The notes under the pieces are model-generated. The model saw only the letters and a list, made by a program, of their open reading frames with translations. It was not told where the DNA came from and did no database searches. From DATLWN01 sp964422615 (lineage in GTDB: Bacteria; Pseudomonadota; Zetaproteobacteria; Mariprofundales; Mariprofundaceae): a DNA stretch of 31,787 nucleotides. The position numbers and the translations under genes are program-made. Each line of letters begins with the position of its first letter. The first letter of the stretch is position 1. This document shows, in pieces, positions 7,862 through 15,718 of the stretch. The DNA lies in NCBI GenBank assembly GCA_964422615.1, contig CAYRBJ010000021.1, positions 1 to 31,787 of the forward strand. The letters are read 5' to 3'.

Positions 7862-8233
7862 ACAACTCCTCCGGGGGAATCAACAGCATTCCGCACCGGT
7901 TATCCATGATAACATAGCCCCTCTGCTGCGAAGTGCCCATACCCAAAAGCAAAAGACGGTATCTTCCTCCCTTGTTGAAGGCCTGGCACATCTTGCATTT
8001 GGCCTGGGGCTGGCGGCTTCGGACACGCCGGACCAGCCCGGGATCAAGCCGGTGGGCACCAGCATCAGGATCATTCTTTTCGTGACACGATCCCACATCG
8101 TTTCTTGGATATCGCATGGCGGTAACGCCGCCTGATATGCGTAATACCGGCAGTTGCATTCAGGCCGAATGCAAAAAATAAAAATGTGAGGACGGCCGGT
8201 GCGTTTGCGCTGTGGTTGTGAAAGACTGTCGGC
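7862..8233. other. Gene-free stretch between the EAL gene and nodI
   Basis: A 372-base divergent region that must hold promoters for both flanking units. It contains an 8-bp inverted repeat (8154-8174) and an A-rich run just downstream of it. A minus-strand open frame at 7842-8159 (105 codons, with a KCKMC pair of cysteines) overlaps the EAL gene start but has no ribosome site or recognised domain, so I do not call it a gene. No clear sigma-70 pair stands out. Confidence 0.6.
8154..8174. promoter_or_regulatory. Inverted repeat upstream of nodI, candidate operator
   Basis: TTGCATTC-AGGCC-GAATGCAA is a perfect 8-bp dyad with a 5-base spacer, followed on the plus strand by an A-rich run, 59 bases before the nodI start. 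The A-run rather than a T-run argues against a terminator on the plus strand; on the minus strand the T-run precedes the stem. A regulator-binding site is the better reading, unproven. Confidence 0.35.
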
Positions 8234-9145
8234 ATGAGCGGGGCGGTAGTCAGCGCGCGCGGGGTGCGCAAGCGTTTCGATGGGCGCGAGGTCATCTGCG
8301 GTGTGGACTTCGACATCCGTCCGGGCATTTGTTTCGGCATACTCGGACCGAATGGTGCGGGCAAGACAACGTTGATCCGTATGCTGCTCGGCATGTCTCC
8401 GGTTTCCGGCGGCGACTACACACTGTTCGGTCGTCCGGCCGGCGATCGCGAGGTACGCGCTCGCATCGGCGTGGTGCCGCAGATGGACAACCTCGATCCG
8501 GACTTCACGGTGCGCCAGAATCTCATCGTCTATGCGCGCTATTTCGGTCTGTTGCCCCGCCAGGCCGAGCCAAGGGCCGAGGAACTCCTAAGCTTTGCCG
8601 AGCTGTCGCAGCGTGGCGACAGTCCGGTGTCCAGCCTGTCCGGTGGCATGAAGCGGCGGCTGTTGATCGCGCGCTCCCTGATCAATGATCCGGATCTGGT
8701 GATGCTCGACGAGCCGACTACCGGTCTGGATCCCCAGGCAAGGCACCTGATCTGGCAGCGCCTGCGCGAGCTGAAACGCCGCGGCAAGACGCTGGTGCTG
8801 ACCACGCACTACATGGAGGAGGCCGAGCAGCTGTGCGACGAGTTGATGGTGCTCGAGCATGGCCGCATTCTGGCCCGCGGCTCGCCCGGCCAGTTGAAGC
8901 AGGCACATGTGGAACCGGAGGTGGTGGAACTGCGCGGCGGCATCTCGGATGCCGGCGTCGAAGAGCTATGTTTGGGGCTCGACATACGGCGCGAACATGT
9001 GGGCGATACATGGTTCTGTTACGGCCAGGACGCCAGGCTGCTGGTGTCACGCTGTGCCGAGGTGCCGGGACTGATTTTCGTGCACCGGCCGACCAACCTC
9101 GAGGACGTGTTCCTGCGCCTGACCGGCCGGGAGCTCCGGGATTGA
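8234..9145 (+). CDS. nodI: NodI-type ABC transporter ATP-binding protein
   Basis: 303-aa ATPase of an ABC-2 exporter. Walker A is GPNGAGKTT (38-46), the Q-loop is VVPQMDNLDPDFTVRQNL, the signature is LSGGM (135-139), Walker B is LVMLDE (155-160), and the switch histidine is H192 in LTTHYMEEAE. The Q-loop wording and the C-terminal phrase HRPTNLEDVFLRLTGRELRD are characteristic of the NodI family. In rhizobia NodIJ exports lipochitooligosaccharide; homologues are widespread in non-nodulating proteobacteria, where the substrate is not established. The permease starts 2 bases after its stop. The ribosome site is weak. Confidence 0.9.
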   Translation: MSGAVVSARGVRKRFDGREVICGVDFDIRPGICFGILGPNGAGKTTLIRMLLGMSPVSGGDYTLFGRPAGDREVRARIGVVPQMDNLDPDFTVRQNLIVYARYFGLLPRQAEPRAEELLSFAELSQRGDSPVSSLSGGMKRRLLIARSLINDPDLVMLDEPTTGLDPQARHLIWQRLRELKRRGKTLVLTTHYMEEAEQLCDELMVLEHGRILARGSPGQLKQAHVEPEVVELRGGISDAGVEELCLGLDIRREHVGDTWFCYGQDARLLVSRCAEVPGLIFVHRPTNLEDVFLRLTGRELRD

Positions 9146-9147
9146 AC

Positions 9148-9906
9148 ATGGCTGCCCGCATCCTCGCCGTCTGGCGCCGCAATTTCATGGTGTGGCGCAA
9201 GCTGGCTGCCGTGTCGCTGCTCGGTAATTTCGGCGATCCCTTCCTGTACCTGCTCGGGCTTGGCTACGGGCTCGGCCTGTACATCGGCAAGATGGGCGGC
9301 ATTCCATACATGGCATTCCTGGCCAGCGGCATCCTGTGTTCGAGTGCGATGAACACCGCCACCTTCGAGGGCCTGTACTCCGCCTTCACGCGCATGAATC
9401 AGCAGCACACCTGGGAGGGCATGATGGCCACCCCCCTGGGCCTGGCCGATATCGTGGCCGGCGAGATCCTGTGGGCGGCCACCAAGAGCCTGATCAGCTG
9501 CGCGGCGATCCTGATCGTGGCCCTGCTGCTCGGAGGCGTGCAGACGCCGGTCACCGCCTGGCTGGCCTTGCCCGTGGTGTTCCTGTCCGGATTGTGCTTT
9601 GCCGCCATCGCCCTGGTGGTGTGCGCGCTGGCGCCGAGCTACGACTTCTTCATCTACTACTTCACGCTGCTGGTGACGCCGATGTTCCTGTTTTGCGGTG
9701 TATTCTATCCGCTTGCGGCGCTGCCGCACGCAGCCCAGGCCGTGGCGCAGCTGCTGCCGCTGACCCACGCCGTGGCGCTGATGCGCCCGCTGCTGACGAC
9801 GTTGCCACTGCATCATGCATGGCTGCACCTGGCCGTGCTTGCTGCTTATGCGGCAGTCGGGTTCGTGCTGGCGGTGCGCCTGGCCTCCCGGCGCCTGCTG
9901 CGTTGA
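9148..9906 (+). CDS. nodJ: NodJ-type ABC-2 transporter permease
   Basis: 252-aa inner-membrane permease with about six membrane segments, for example LISCAAILIVALLLGG, WLALPVVFLSGLCFAAIALV and YYFTLLVTPMFLFCGVFYPL. The opening segment with FGDPFLYLLGLGYGLG and the family phrase FCGVFYPLAALP match NodJ and ABC-2 permeases. It forms an exporter with the preceding ATPase. The start at 9148 lies 2 bases after the nodI stop; the frame is open upstream as a shadow of nodI. dnaX begins 45 bases later and may share the transcript. Confidence 0.9.
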   Translation: MAARILAVWRRNFMVWRKLAAVSLLGNFGDPFLYLLGLGYGLGLYIGKMGGIPYMAFLASGILCSSAMNTATFEGLYSAFTRMNQQHTWEGMMATPLGLADIVAGEILWAATKSLISCAAILIVALLLGGVQTPVTAWLALPVVFLSGLCFAAIALVVCALAPSYDFFIYYFTLLVTPMFLFCGVFYPLAALPHAAQAVAQLLPLTHAVALMRPLLTTLPLHHAWLHLAVLAAYAAVGFVLAVRLASRRLLR

Positions 9907-9951
9907 TGGACGGGCCGTTGAGTCGCGGGCCGCACGGCGTAGAGTAGGCAC

Positions 9952-11649
9952 ATGTCCTATCTCGTGCTGGCCCGCCGCTGGCGTCCGAAGCGTTTTGCCG
10001 ACCTGGTGGGTCAGGACGTCGTCGTACGCACGCTGAAGAATGCCCTGGCTGGCGGCAATCTGGCGCATGCATATCTGCTGACCGGCATCCGCGGCGTCGG
10101 TAAGACGACGATCGCGCGGCTGATGGCGATGGCCGTCAATTGTGCGAACCCATCGGAGGGCGAGCCCTGCGGTGAATGCGAGGCGTGCACGGCCATCCTG
10201 CGCGGTTCCAATCTCGATGTGCAGGAGATGGATGCCGCCAGCCACACCGGCGTGGACGACGTGCGCGAGATTCTCGACGGTGTGCGCTATCCGCCGACCA
10301 GCCTGAAATACAAGGTATACATCATCGATGAGGCGCATATGTTGTCCAAGAGCGCCTTCAATGCGCTGCTGAAGACACTGGAAGAGCCTCCGGCGCGCGT
10401 GTTGTTCATCCTTGCCACCACCGAGGTCGACAAGCTGCCGGTGACCGTGCGCTCGCGTTGCCAGCGCTTCGATCTGCGCCGGCTGGGCACGGCCGAGATT
10501 GCCGCCTATCTGCAGCACGTGCTGGCCGAGGAGAACATCGCCTGCACGGAGGAGGCGACGGTGGAGATCGCCCGCGCTGCCGACGGAAGCGTGCGCGATG
10601 CGCTGTCGCTGGCCGAGCGCGTGCTGAGTTATGCGCCGGAAGGCATCAACGTCACCGATGTGCGCCAGGCCCTGGCCCTGGTCGGGCCCGAGCCGGTGCG
10701 TCGGCTGGCCGAGGCGACATTCGCATCCGATGCTGCTGGGGCGCTTGCCGTACTGCGCGAGGCCCTGGTGCACGGTCATGCGCCGCGTGCCCTGGCGGTG
10801 GCTCTGGGCGAGCTTCTGCATGAGCTGAGCCTGGTGCAGGTCGATGCCGGGCTGTTGGAATACGAGGCTGGCGAGGAGCATCGTGATTGGCTGCGGCAGT
10901 GGGCGGCGGCACGTGATGCGCTGGATCTGGACCTGCGCTACCAGGTGGTGGTGCACGCACTGCGCGATCTGGGCTGGGTGGATGAGCGGCGCGGCGTGGA
11001 GATGCTGCTGTTGCGTTTGAGTTATCTCGATCGCTTGGCCGGTGCTCCGGTGCCTGCCGATTCGGGACGACCGGCCAAGGGCTCGCCGCCACCCGCTGCC
11101 TCCCCGGAAACGGCAACCGGAGCGGCATCGGCTGCCTCCGCAGATGCTAAGGGGGCGGTGTCTGAGGCGGTCGCGGCTGAGGCCCCGGCCGAAGCCCCGG
11201 CCGAGGAAGGTGATCTGCCGCTGGTGCAGCAGGGGTCGCCCGGCTTCAAATATGGCAGCTGGGAAGAGGCGGTGTCGGCCTATGGCGCGATCAAGCCCGG
11301 GGTGGCGGCGATGCTCGACCATGTGATCTGCGCCCATTTCGGCGACAAGGTCCGTCTGGGTTTGGATGCCCATCAGCAGCGGGCGCTGTCGCACCCGGAC
11401 CGCATGGCCTTTACCGAATGGCTGGGGCGCGAGGTGTTCTGGGAGTCGAAGGATGAGCACCAGGGGGAAACGCTGTCCGAGATACGGGTGCAACGTGCCG
11501 AGGCCGAGGAGGCCCGGCTCAGGGCCCATGCCGAGGGCGATCCGCACGTGCAGACGCTGATGCAGGAGCTTGATGCGCAGCTGACGCGGGTGCGTCCGGC
11601 CGGGACGCAGGGCGAGGATTCGGATGCGACCGAGGCCGAAGTTGAGTAA
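9952..11649 (+). CDS. dnaX: DNA polymerase III subunit tau (and gamma)
   Basis: 565-aa clamp-loader subunit. Walker A is GIRGVGKTT (45-53), the zinc module has C64, C73, C76 and C79, DEAH lies at 126-129, and the sensor/arginine-finger region includes the SRC motif (VTVRSRCQRF). A linker rich in Ala, Pro and Glu (about 370-415, with an APAEAPAEE repeat) separates the AAA+ core from the tau-specific C-terminal domain. The length is somewhat under the 643 residues of E. coli. I see no A-AAA-AAG type slippery heptamer near the linker, so a shorter gamma form by frameshifting is not supported by eye. It begins the dnaX-ybaB-recR cluster. Confidence 0.97.
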   Translation: MSYLVLARRWRPKRFADLVGQDVVVRTLKNALAGGNLAHAYLLTGIRGVGKTTIARLMAMAVNCANPSEGEPCGECEACTAILRGSNLDVQEMDAASHTGVDDVREILDGVRYPPTSLKYKVYIIDEAHMLSKSAFNALLKTLEEPPARVLFILATTEVDKLPVTVRSRCQRFDLRRLGTAEIAAYLQHVLAEENIACTEEATVEIARAADGSVRDALSLAERVLSYAPEGINVTDVRQALALVGPEPVRRLAEATFASDAAGALAVLREALVHGHAPRALAVALGELLHELSLVQVDAGLLEYEAGEEHRDWLRQWAAARDALDLDLRYQVVVHALRDLGWVDERRGVEMLLLRLSYLDRLAGAPVPADSGRPAKGSPPPAASPETATGAASAASADAKGAVSEAVAAEAPAEAPAEEGDLPLVQQGSPGFKYGSWEEAVSAYGAIKPGVAAMLDHVICAHFGDKVRLGLDAHQQRALSHPDRMAFTEWLGREVFWESKDEHQGETLSEIRVQRAEAEEARLRAHAEGDPHVQTLMQELDAQLTRVRPAGTQGEDSDATEAEVE

Positions 11650-11655
11650 TATCGA

Positions 11656-11671
11656 GCGCTTTCTAAAGCGC
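11656..11671 (+). promoter_or_regulatory. Hairpin in the dnaX-ybaB spacer
   Basis: GCGCTTT-CT-AAAGCGC is a perfect inverted repeat (six pairs around a TCTA loop) flanked by two copies of ATCGA, in the 42-base gap between dnaX and ybaB. There is no T-run, so it is not a standard terminator. It lies just before the ybaB ribosome site and could affect RNA stability or translation. Confidence 0.4.
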
Positions 11672-11691
11672 AATCGAGAGAGGCAGACATC

Positions 11692-12009
11692 ATGATGAAT
11701 ATGGGAAAGATGATGCATCAGGCCAAGAAGATGCAGGAAAAGATGCAGCAGATGCAGCAGGAGATGGCCCAGGCCGAGATCAGCGCCGAGGCGGGTGGTG
11801 GCATGGTCCGGGTCGTGGCCACCGGAGACAAGCGCATCCGCCGCATCGAAATCGATCCGGCCCTGTGGCAGGAACAGGACAAGGCCCTGATCGAGGACAT
11901 GGTGGCGGCGGCCGTGAATGCCGCCATGCAGCAGATCGATGATACGCTGGCGACCAAGCAGAAGGAGATGTTCTCCGGCATGCCGCTGCCTCCGGGTTTC
12001 TCGCTCTGA
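11692..12009 (+). CDS. ybaB: YbaB/EbfC-family nucleoid-associated protein
   Basis: 105-aa small DNA-binding protein that forms dimers and coats DNA. It has the usual Met/Gln/Lys-rich first helix (MMHQAKKMQEKMQQMQQEMA), the strand pair with GGGMVRVVATGDKRIRRIEID, and the C-terminal helix plus MPLPPGFSL. The start at 11692 follows GAGAGG by 8 bases; the next ATG at 11695 is also possible. Its stop overlaps the recR start by one base, matching the conserved dnaX-ybaB-recR order. Confidence 0.96.
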   Translation: MMNMGKMMHQAKKMQEKMQQMQQEMAQAEISAEAGGGMVRVVATGDKRIRRIEIDPALWQEQDKALIEDMVAAAVNAAMQQIDDTLATKQKEMFSGMPLPPGFSL

Positions 12010-12629
12010 TGCTGCACCTGCCCGGCATGCCGGCACCGTTGGCGCGCGTGGTCGAGATGCTGGGCTCGTTGCCCGGCATCGGTCCGAAGACGGCGTTGCG
12101 CATGGGGTTGAACCTGCTGCGCCAGCCGGCCGCGCAAGTGGAACAGCTGGCCGGGGCACTGGCGGATCTGCATCGGGAGATGGGCTTCTGCGAGCGTTGC
12201 GGCTGCTTTGCCGAGCATGAACGGTGCGCCATCTGTGCCAGCGAGCGCCGGGCCAACGGCCTGGTATGCGTCGTCGAACAGCCGGTGGATGTGCTGATGC
12301 TGGAGCGCAGCGGCGATTTCCATGGCCGCTACCATGTGCTGCACGGCCGCCTGAGCCCGGTCGACGGCATCGGCCCGGAACAGCTGCGTCTGGCTTCGCT
12401 CGATCGGCGGGTGGCCGACGGCGAGGTGCAGGAGATGATCCTGGCCACCAGCGCCACCGTCGACGGCGAGGCCACGGCACATTTCCTGGCCCGGCGCTAC
12501 CAGGCATCGGGCATCAGGGTGTCACGCATCGCCCGCGGGGTGCCGGAGGGCGGCGAGCTGGAATATCTCGACGAATACACCCTGGGGCGGGCGCTGGCGC
12601 AGCGTGTGGTATGGGAACAGCGGCCCTAA
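12009..12629 (+). CDS. recR: Recombination mediator protein RecR
   Basis: 206-aa DNA-repair protein that works with RecO and RecF to load RecA at gaps. The helix-hairpin-helix is at LPGIGPKTALRM (21-32), the zinc finger uses C61, C64, C73 and C76 (CERCGCF and CAIC), and the Toprim domain begins at VCVVEQPVDVLMLERSG. The C-terminal GGELEYLDEYTLGRAL is typical. The length is normal. It starts within the ybaB stop (TGATG), so translation is coupled. Its 3' end overlaps the end of a convergent pseudogene by 4 bases. Confidence 0.97.
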   Translation: MLHLPGMPAPLARVVEMLGSLPGIGPKTALRMGLNLLRQPAAQVEQLAGALADLHREMGFCERCGCFAEHERCAICASERRANGLVCVVEQPVDVLMLERSGDFHGRYHVLHGRLSPVDGIGPEQLRLASLDRRVADGEVQEMILATSATVDGEATAHFLARRYQASGIRVSRIARGVPEGGELEYLDEYTLGRALAQRVVWEQRP

Positions 12630-13117
12630 CCCCCGCCAGCCCCTGATAGCAGCCGGATGTATTCGGTCTCTTCCCTTTTGACGGCAATGAAGTTGTTACC
12701 GAGGAAATTTTCCCGGTCGAAGTGGTAGGAGAAAAATTCCACGTAACGGGGATAGATCTTTCCGACCGCAAACCCGTGGCCTTCAAGCATGGCGGTCAGA
12801 TCCCGAAGGTGAGAGGCGCACGGGCTCGAAGGTGTGAATGAGGCTGTCCGGGTGGCTTCTGGCGAAGCGTGCGCACTACTGGCCGACGTTGGCTCCGACA
12901 TCGAGGACGGTTTGCGGCTTCAGCACCTCGGCCAGCTTTATGACCCGCATTTCCCCGTTGCTTTCCATATCGAAATTGACGTTTCTGCCCGGTAGCGGAA
13001 CTGGTCCGCATAGCGGCAGACGCTTGCGCACCAGGACCGGTTTCGGTTTCGTGCAACAAATGCGCCGAATGACGAGGCAAGCCTGGGAAAAAGGCGGTCG
13101 AATGGCTTGTTGCGCAT
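12626..13117 (-). pseudogene. Decayed FkbM-family methyltransferase
   Basis: Pieces of one FkbM methyltransferase are spread over different frames. The gene appears to begin at 13117 (MRNKPFDRLFPRL, with AAGGA 6 bases upstream). After a frame change near 13035 the text continues as NVNFDMESNGEMRVIKLAEV and TVLDVGANVGQ, the SAM-binding motif. A TAG at 12876-12878 sits where a Tyr is expected after VGANVGQ, and the same frame then reads on through SLIHTFEPV. After that the middle of the domain is missing, and a third frame carries the C-terminal end LRDLTAMLEGHGFAV to the stop at 12626. At about 164 codons it lacks roughly 100 residues of a normal member. It cannot make active enzyme. Confidence 0.75.
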
Positions 13118-13274
13118 GGGTATCCTTGAAAGATGGGGTTGGCAGTGCATGCGGTGGGCGTGGGAACCACAATGCCACTTTCGCATGCTGGGCCAAAGCG
13201 TGCGCGAATGCATCGTTGCGGTTTTCGGGCCTGTGCCATACCGTCATTTCCATGTGAGAGGGGGGACGACAAGG
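13118..13274 (+). promoter_or_regulatory. Presumed control region of the glycan locus
   Basis: 157 bases between the divergent FkbM pseudogene and the flippase gene; the glycan operon promoter should lie here or further upstream. No strong sigma-70 pair is visible. The ribosome-site-like GAGAGGGGGG (13256-13265) lies before the chosen TTG start. Confidence 0.25.
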
Positions 13275-14795
13275 TTGTCCAGAGGCGTGCTACAGGTAAT
13301 CTCGCGGAATATCCTGTCCCAGTGGGGATTGTACGCGCTCAATGCCGTGATGCTGTTAGCCATCACGCCCTTGCTGGTGCACGGACTTGGCGATGACGCA
13401 TTCGGCGTATGGGTCATTACCGGGAATGCCATTGCCTGGCTGATGGTCATGGATTTCGGCATTGGTTCGGCAGTGCTTCGTTTTGGAGCGCTGATTCTGA
13501 AACAGGATAAGGGCGTTTCCGGGGAACTGCAGGCGCTTTTCAATTCCGCACTGTTCATGTTCATGGTGATAGGCGGCCTTGCGATCGGGATCGCGTTGCT
13601 GCTCGGCGGCCTGATTCCCGACCGGTTTTTCGCGGCTGCGTTGACGCGGGGCGCATTCGTCGACTTCTCCCTGATCCTGGGTTTGGCGCTGGCGCTGAAC
13701 TTTTGGGGGCAGGCATTTAGCGCCATGCTGCAGGCGTATCAGCGGTTCGATCTGGTCAATATGATCAAGGTCATCGGCCTGCTTTTGCGTATCATCCTGT
13801 ACGGCTGGCTGATGATGCACGGATACGGCCTGCTGGGGCTTGCCTCAGCGACGTTGGCAAGCACTTTGGTTTCGACTGCGGTGCTGCTGATCGTTTCCAG
13901 GGTCACGGTCCGGTGGCGGATTTCGTTGGGCAGCTTCTCGTCGAGTTGGGTTTCGAGGCTGTTCGGGTACGGTGGACTTATGCTGGTCATTGTCATTGCG
14001 GATCAGGTTCGCTTCGCCCTCGACAGTGTCATCGTCGCTGCTTATCTATCGCTGGCGCTGGTCACTGTCTACGGGATCGGCGCCGCATTGACGACGGTCT
14101 TCAGGGAGGTCGTCGGTGCCTTGGTGCCGGTATTCGTGCCGCTATTCTCGGAGGAGCAAGCGAATGGCGCTTCACCGAGGTTCCTCCTTGCCACACGTCT
14201 TTTTTCCCTCGCGGTATGGGGATTTGGTTTGCTGCTGATTGTTGTGGCCGATCCGTTTATCAGACTGTGGATGGGGGATTATGGCCAGTCGGCGCATGTT
14301 GCTTATGTTCTGATCGCCGGTTTTCTCGTGGCCTCCTCTCAATCTCTTTCGTTCAGCCTGATGTACGGGCAAGCCAGACATCTGCCGGTTGCGGTAATCA
14401 GCGTGATCGATGCACTGGCCAATCTCGGCCTGAGTTTGTGGCTGGTACGCGGTTACGGCGTGATCGGTGTGTCGCTGGGAACGAGCATTCCGTTTCTTTT
14501 CACCTACGGCGTCCTTTTCCCCGTGATCGTCAGCCGCTCCCTGAGCATTCCCCTGTATGCCTACGTGCGCGAGGCGTTATTGATACCCGGAGGCTTCGCT
14601 CTGTTGGTGCTGGCTCTTGCGGTGTTGGCAGGCAATGTCTGGCGGCCTGTTGGCTGGCCGGAATTGATCTTGGCGGGCATGCTTATAGTCGGCGGCTACG
14701 CCTTGCTGGCCTGGTTCAGCGTGGTGGGTGGTGATGGCAGGTTGTTTCTGCGTAAGCTTATTCAGGATCGGGCCTTGCGCGGAGAGGCTGAGTAG
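13275..14795 (+). CDS. Wzx-type oligosaccharide flippase (MOP superfamily)
   Basis: About 506-aa polytopic membrane protein with 12-14 hydrophobic segments, for example LYALNAVMLLAITPLLVHGL near the N-terminus and LILAGMLIVGGYALLAW near the C-terminus. The N-terminal phrase LSQWGLYALNAVMLLAITP followed by GDDAFGVWVITGNAIAWLMV is typical of the polysaccharide flippase family, which moves undecaprenyl-linked oligosaccharide to the periplasmic face. Start choice is uncertain: TTG at 13275 has a G-rich ribosome site 9 bases upstream; GTG at 13254 or 13287 is possible, and the frame is open back to 13107. Base composition looks less GC-rich than the flanking housekeeping genes. fkbM starts 2 bases after the stop. 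Confidence 0.85.
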   Translation: MSRGVLQVISRNILSQWGLYALNAVMLLAITPLLVHGLGDDAFGVWVITGNAIAWLMVMDFGIGSAVLRFGALILKQDKGVSGELQALFNSALFMFMVIGGLAIGIALLLGGLIPDRFFAAALTRGAFVDFSLILGLALALNFWGQAFSAMLQAYQRFDLVNMIKVIGLLLRIILYGWLMMHGYGLLGLASATLASTLVSTAVLLIVSRVTVRWRISLGSFSSSWVSRLFGYGGLMLVIVIADQVRFALDSVIVAAYLSLALVTVYGIGAALTTVFREVVGALVPVFVPLFSEEQANGASPRFLLATRLFSLAVWGFGLLLIVVADPFIRLWMGDYGQSAHVAYVLIAGFLVASSQSLSFSLMYGQARHLPVAVISVIDALANLGLSLWLVRGYGVIGVSLGTSIPFLFTYGVLFPVIVSRSLSIPLYAYVREALLIPGGFALLVLALAVLAGNVWRPVGWPELILAGMLIVGGYALLAWFSVVGGDGRLFLRKLIQDRALRGEAE

Positions 14796-14797
14796 GC

Positions 14798-15718
14798 GTG
14801 AGCTTCGGACAGAGGCTGAAACGGGCGGTGGTGCGTTCGCCATGGATGGGCGGTTGGGTGCGCCGATGTCTGCGTCGGTTGCTGCGGTGGGTGCCGTTTC
14901 CTGTGACTGCCGAAGCTAGGATAATGGCCTGGATGGTCCGCTGTACCCAGGGCGGAACCGTTGAATTCTGCAACTCGGACGGCATACGTTTCCGCCTTGA
15001 TTTGCGGGAGTACGTCCAGGCCAGAGTCTATTGCTACGACTATTACGAGATCGATTGCGTGCGGGCGACTAAGAATCTGATGACGGCTGGAGCGACGGTT
15101 GTCGATGTCGGCGCGAACATCGGGCAATATAGTCTGCTGGCCGCCTCGTTGGTTGGCAAAGCGGGACGGGTGGTTGCCTTTGAGCCCGATCCCGATATCG
15201 CCTGCCATTTGCGGGAACACATCGCCATGAATGGTTTCGGGATCGAGGTGCAGCAGTATGCCCTTGGCGATAAAGATGGGCGGCAGGGCTTTTACCCGGC
15301 TGGCTGGGCCGGGAATCAGGGCCAGGGCTCGCTTTTGCCGGCCGAAAGCGACCGGAGCGGCATCCGCAAGTCGCAATCTGTCGACGTCGAGGTGAAAAGA
15401 CTCGATGACGTGATGCAAGCCATGGCGATCGGCTATATCGATTTTCTCAAAATCGATGTGGAGGGCTACGAGTTGCGCGTGCTGCAGGGCGGAGAAAAGC
15501 TGCTGCAGGCCGGAAACATTGCGGCGATGATGGTGGAACTGTCGCCGCAGAATCTTGGGCAATCGGGGGATAGTGTCGAATCGTTGGTAGGTTATCTTGC
15601 CGGGTATGGCTACGATCCATTTGTGGCTGACCGGAAGGGGCGGCTGCTGCCGATGAGCTTGCCCGTCCGTGCTGATGTCAATGCCTTTTTCATCCTGGGG
15701 GGACTGGCCGTTGAATAG
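14798..15718 (+). CDS. FkbM-family SAM-dependent methyltransferase
   Basis: 306-aa methyltransferase, GTG start with GGAGAGG upstream. The SAM-binding motif is VVDVGANIGQYSLLAA (about 107-122), followed by the acidic loop VVAFEPDPDIACHLREHI and the family hallmark FLKIDVEGYELRVLQGGE (about 217-234). FkbM-type enzymes O-methylate sugars or natural products, and the position behind a flippase points to glycan methylation. It is complete, unlike the FkbM pseudogene 1.7 kb upstream. The N-terminal 40 residues are rich in Arg and Trp, possibly for membrane association. The next gene begins inside its last codons. Confidence 0.9.
   Translation: MSFGQRLKRAVVRSPWMGGWVRRCLRRLLRWVPFPVTAEARIMAWMVRCTQGGTVEFCNSDGIRFRLDLREYVQARVYCYDYYEIDCVRATKNLMTAGATVVDVGANIGQYSLLAASLVGKAGRVVAFEPDPDIACHLREHIAMNGFGIEVQQYALGDKDGRQGFYPAGWAGNQGQGSLLPAESDRSGIRKSQSVDVEVKRLDDVMQAMAIGYIDFLKIDVEGYELRVLQGGEKLLQAGNIAAMMVELSPQNLGQSGDSVESLVGYLAGYGYDPFVADRKGRLLPMSLPVRADVNAFFILGGLAVE

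Noticed and set aside
8118..8129. GGCGGTAACGCC, similar to the ops/JUMPstart element (GGCGGTAGCGTG)
   Set aside because: Differs at key positions, lies before nodIJ and not before the glycan operon, and such 7- to 8-mers are expected by chance in GC-rich DNA (another GGCGGTAG lies at 8242-8249).
7842..8159. 105-codon minus-strand frame with a CxxC-like KCKMC pair upstream of the EAL gene
   Set aside because: No ribosome site, overlaps the EAL gene start, no recognisable family and unremarkable composition.
11100..11480. Possible programmed frameshift site in dnaX for gamma subunit
   Set aside because: No A-rich slippery heptamer is visible; GGGGGAAAC near 11463 does not fit X-XXY-YYZ.
9019..12507. 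1162-codon open frame on the minus strand across nodJ-dnaX-ybaB-recR
   Set aside because: It is an antisense shadow of four well-supported genes; long stop-free antisense frames are common in GC-rich DNA, and the translation has no domain.
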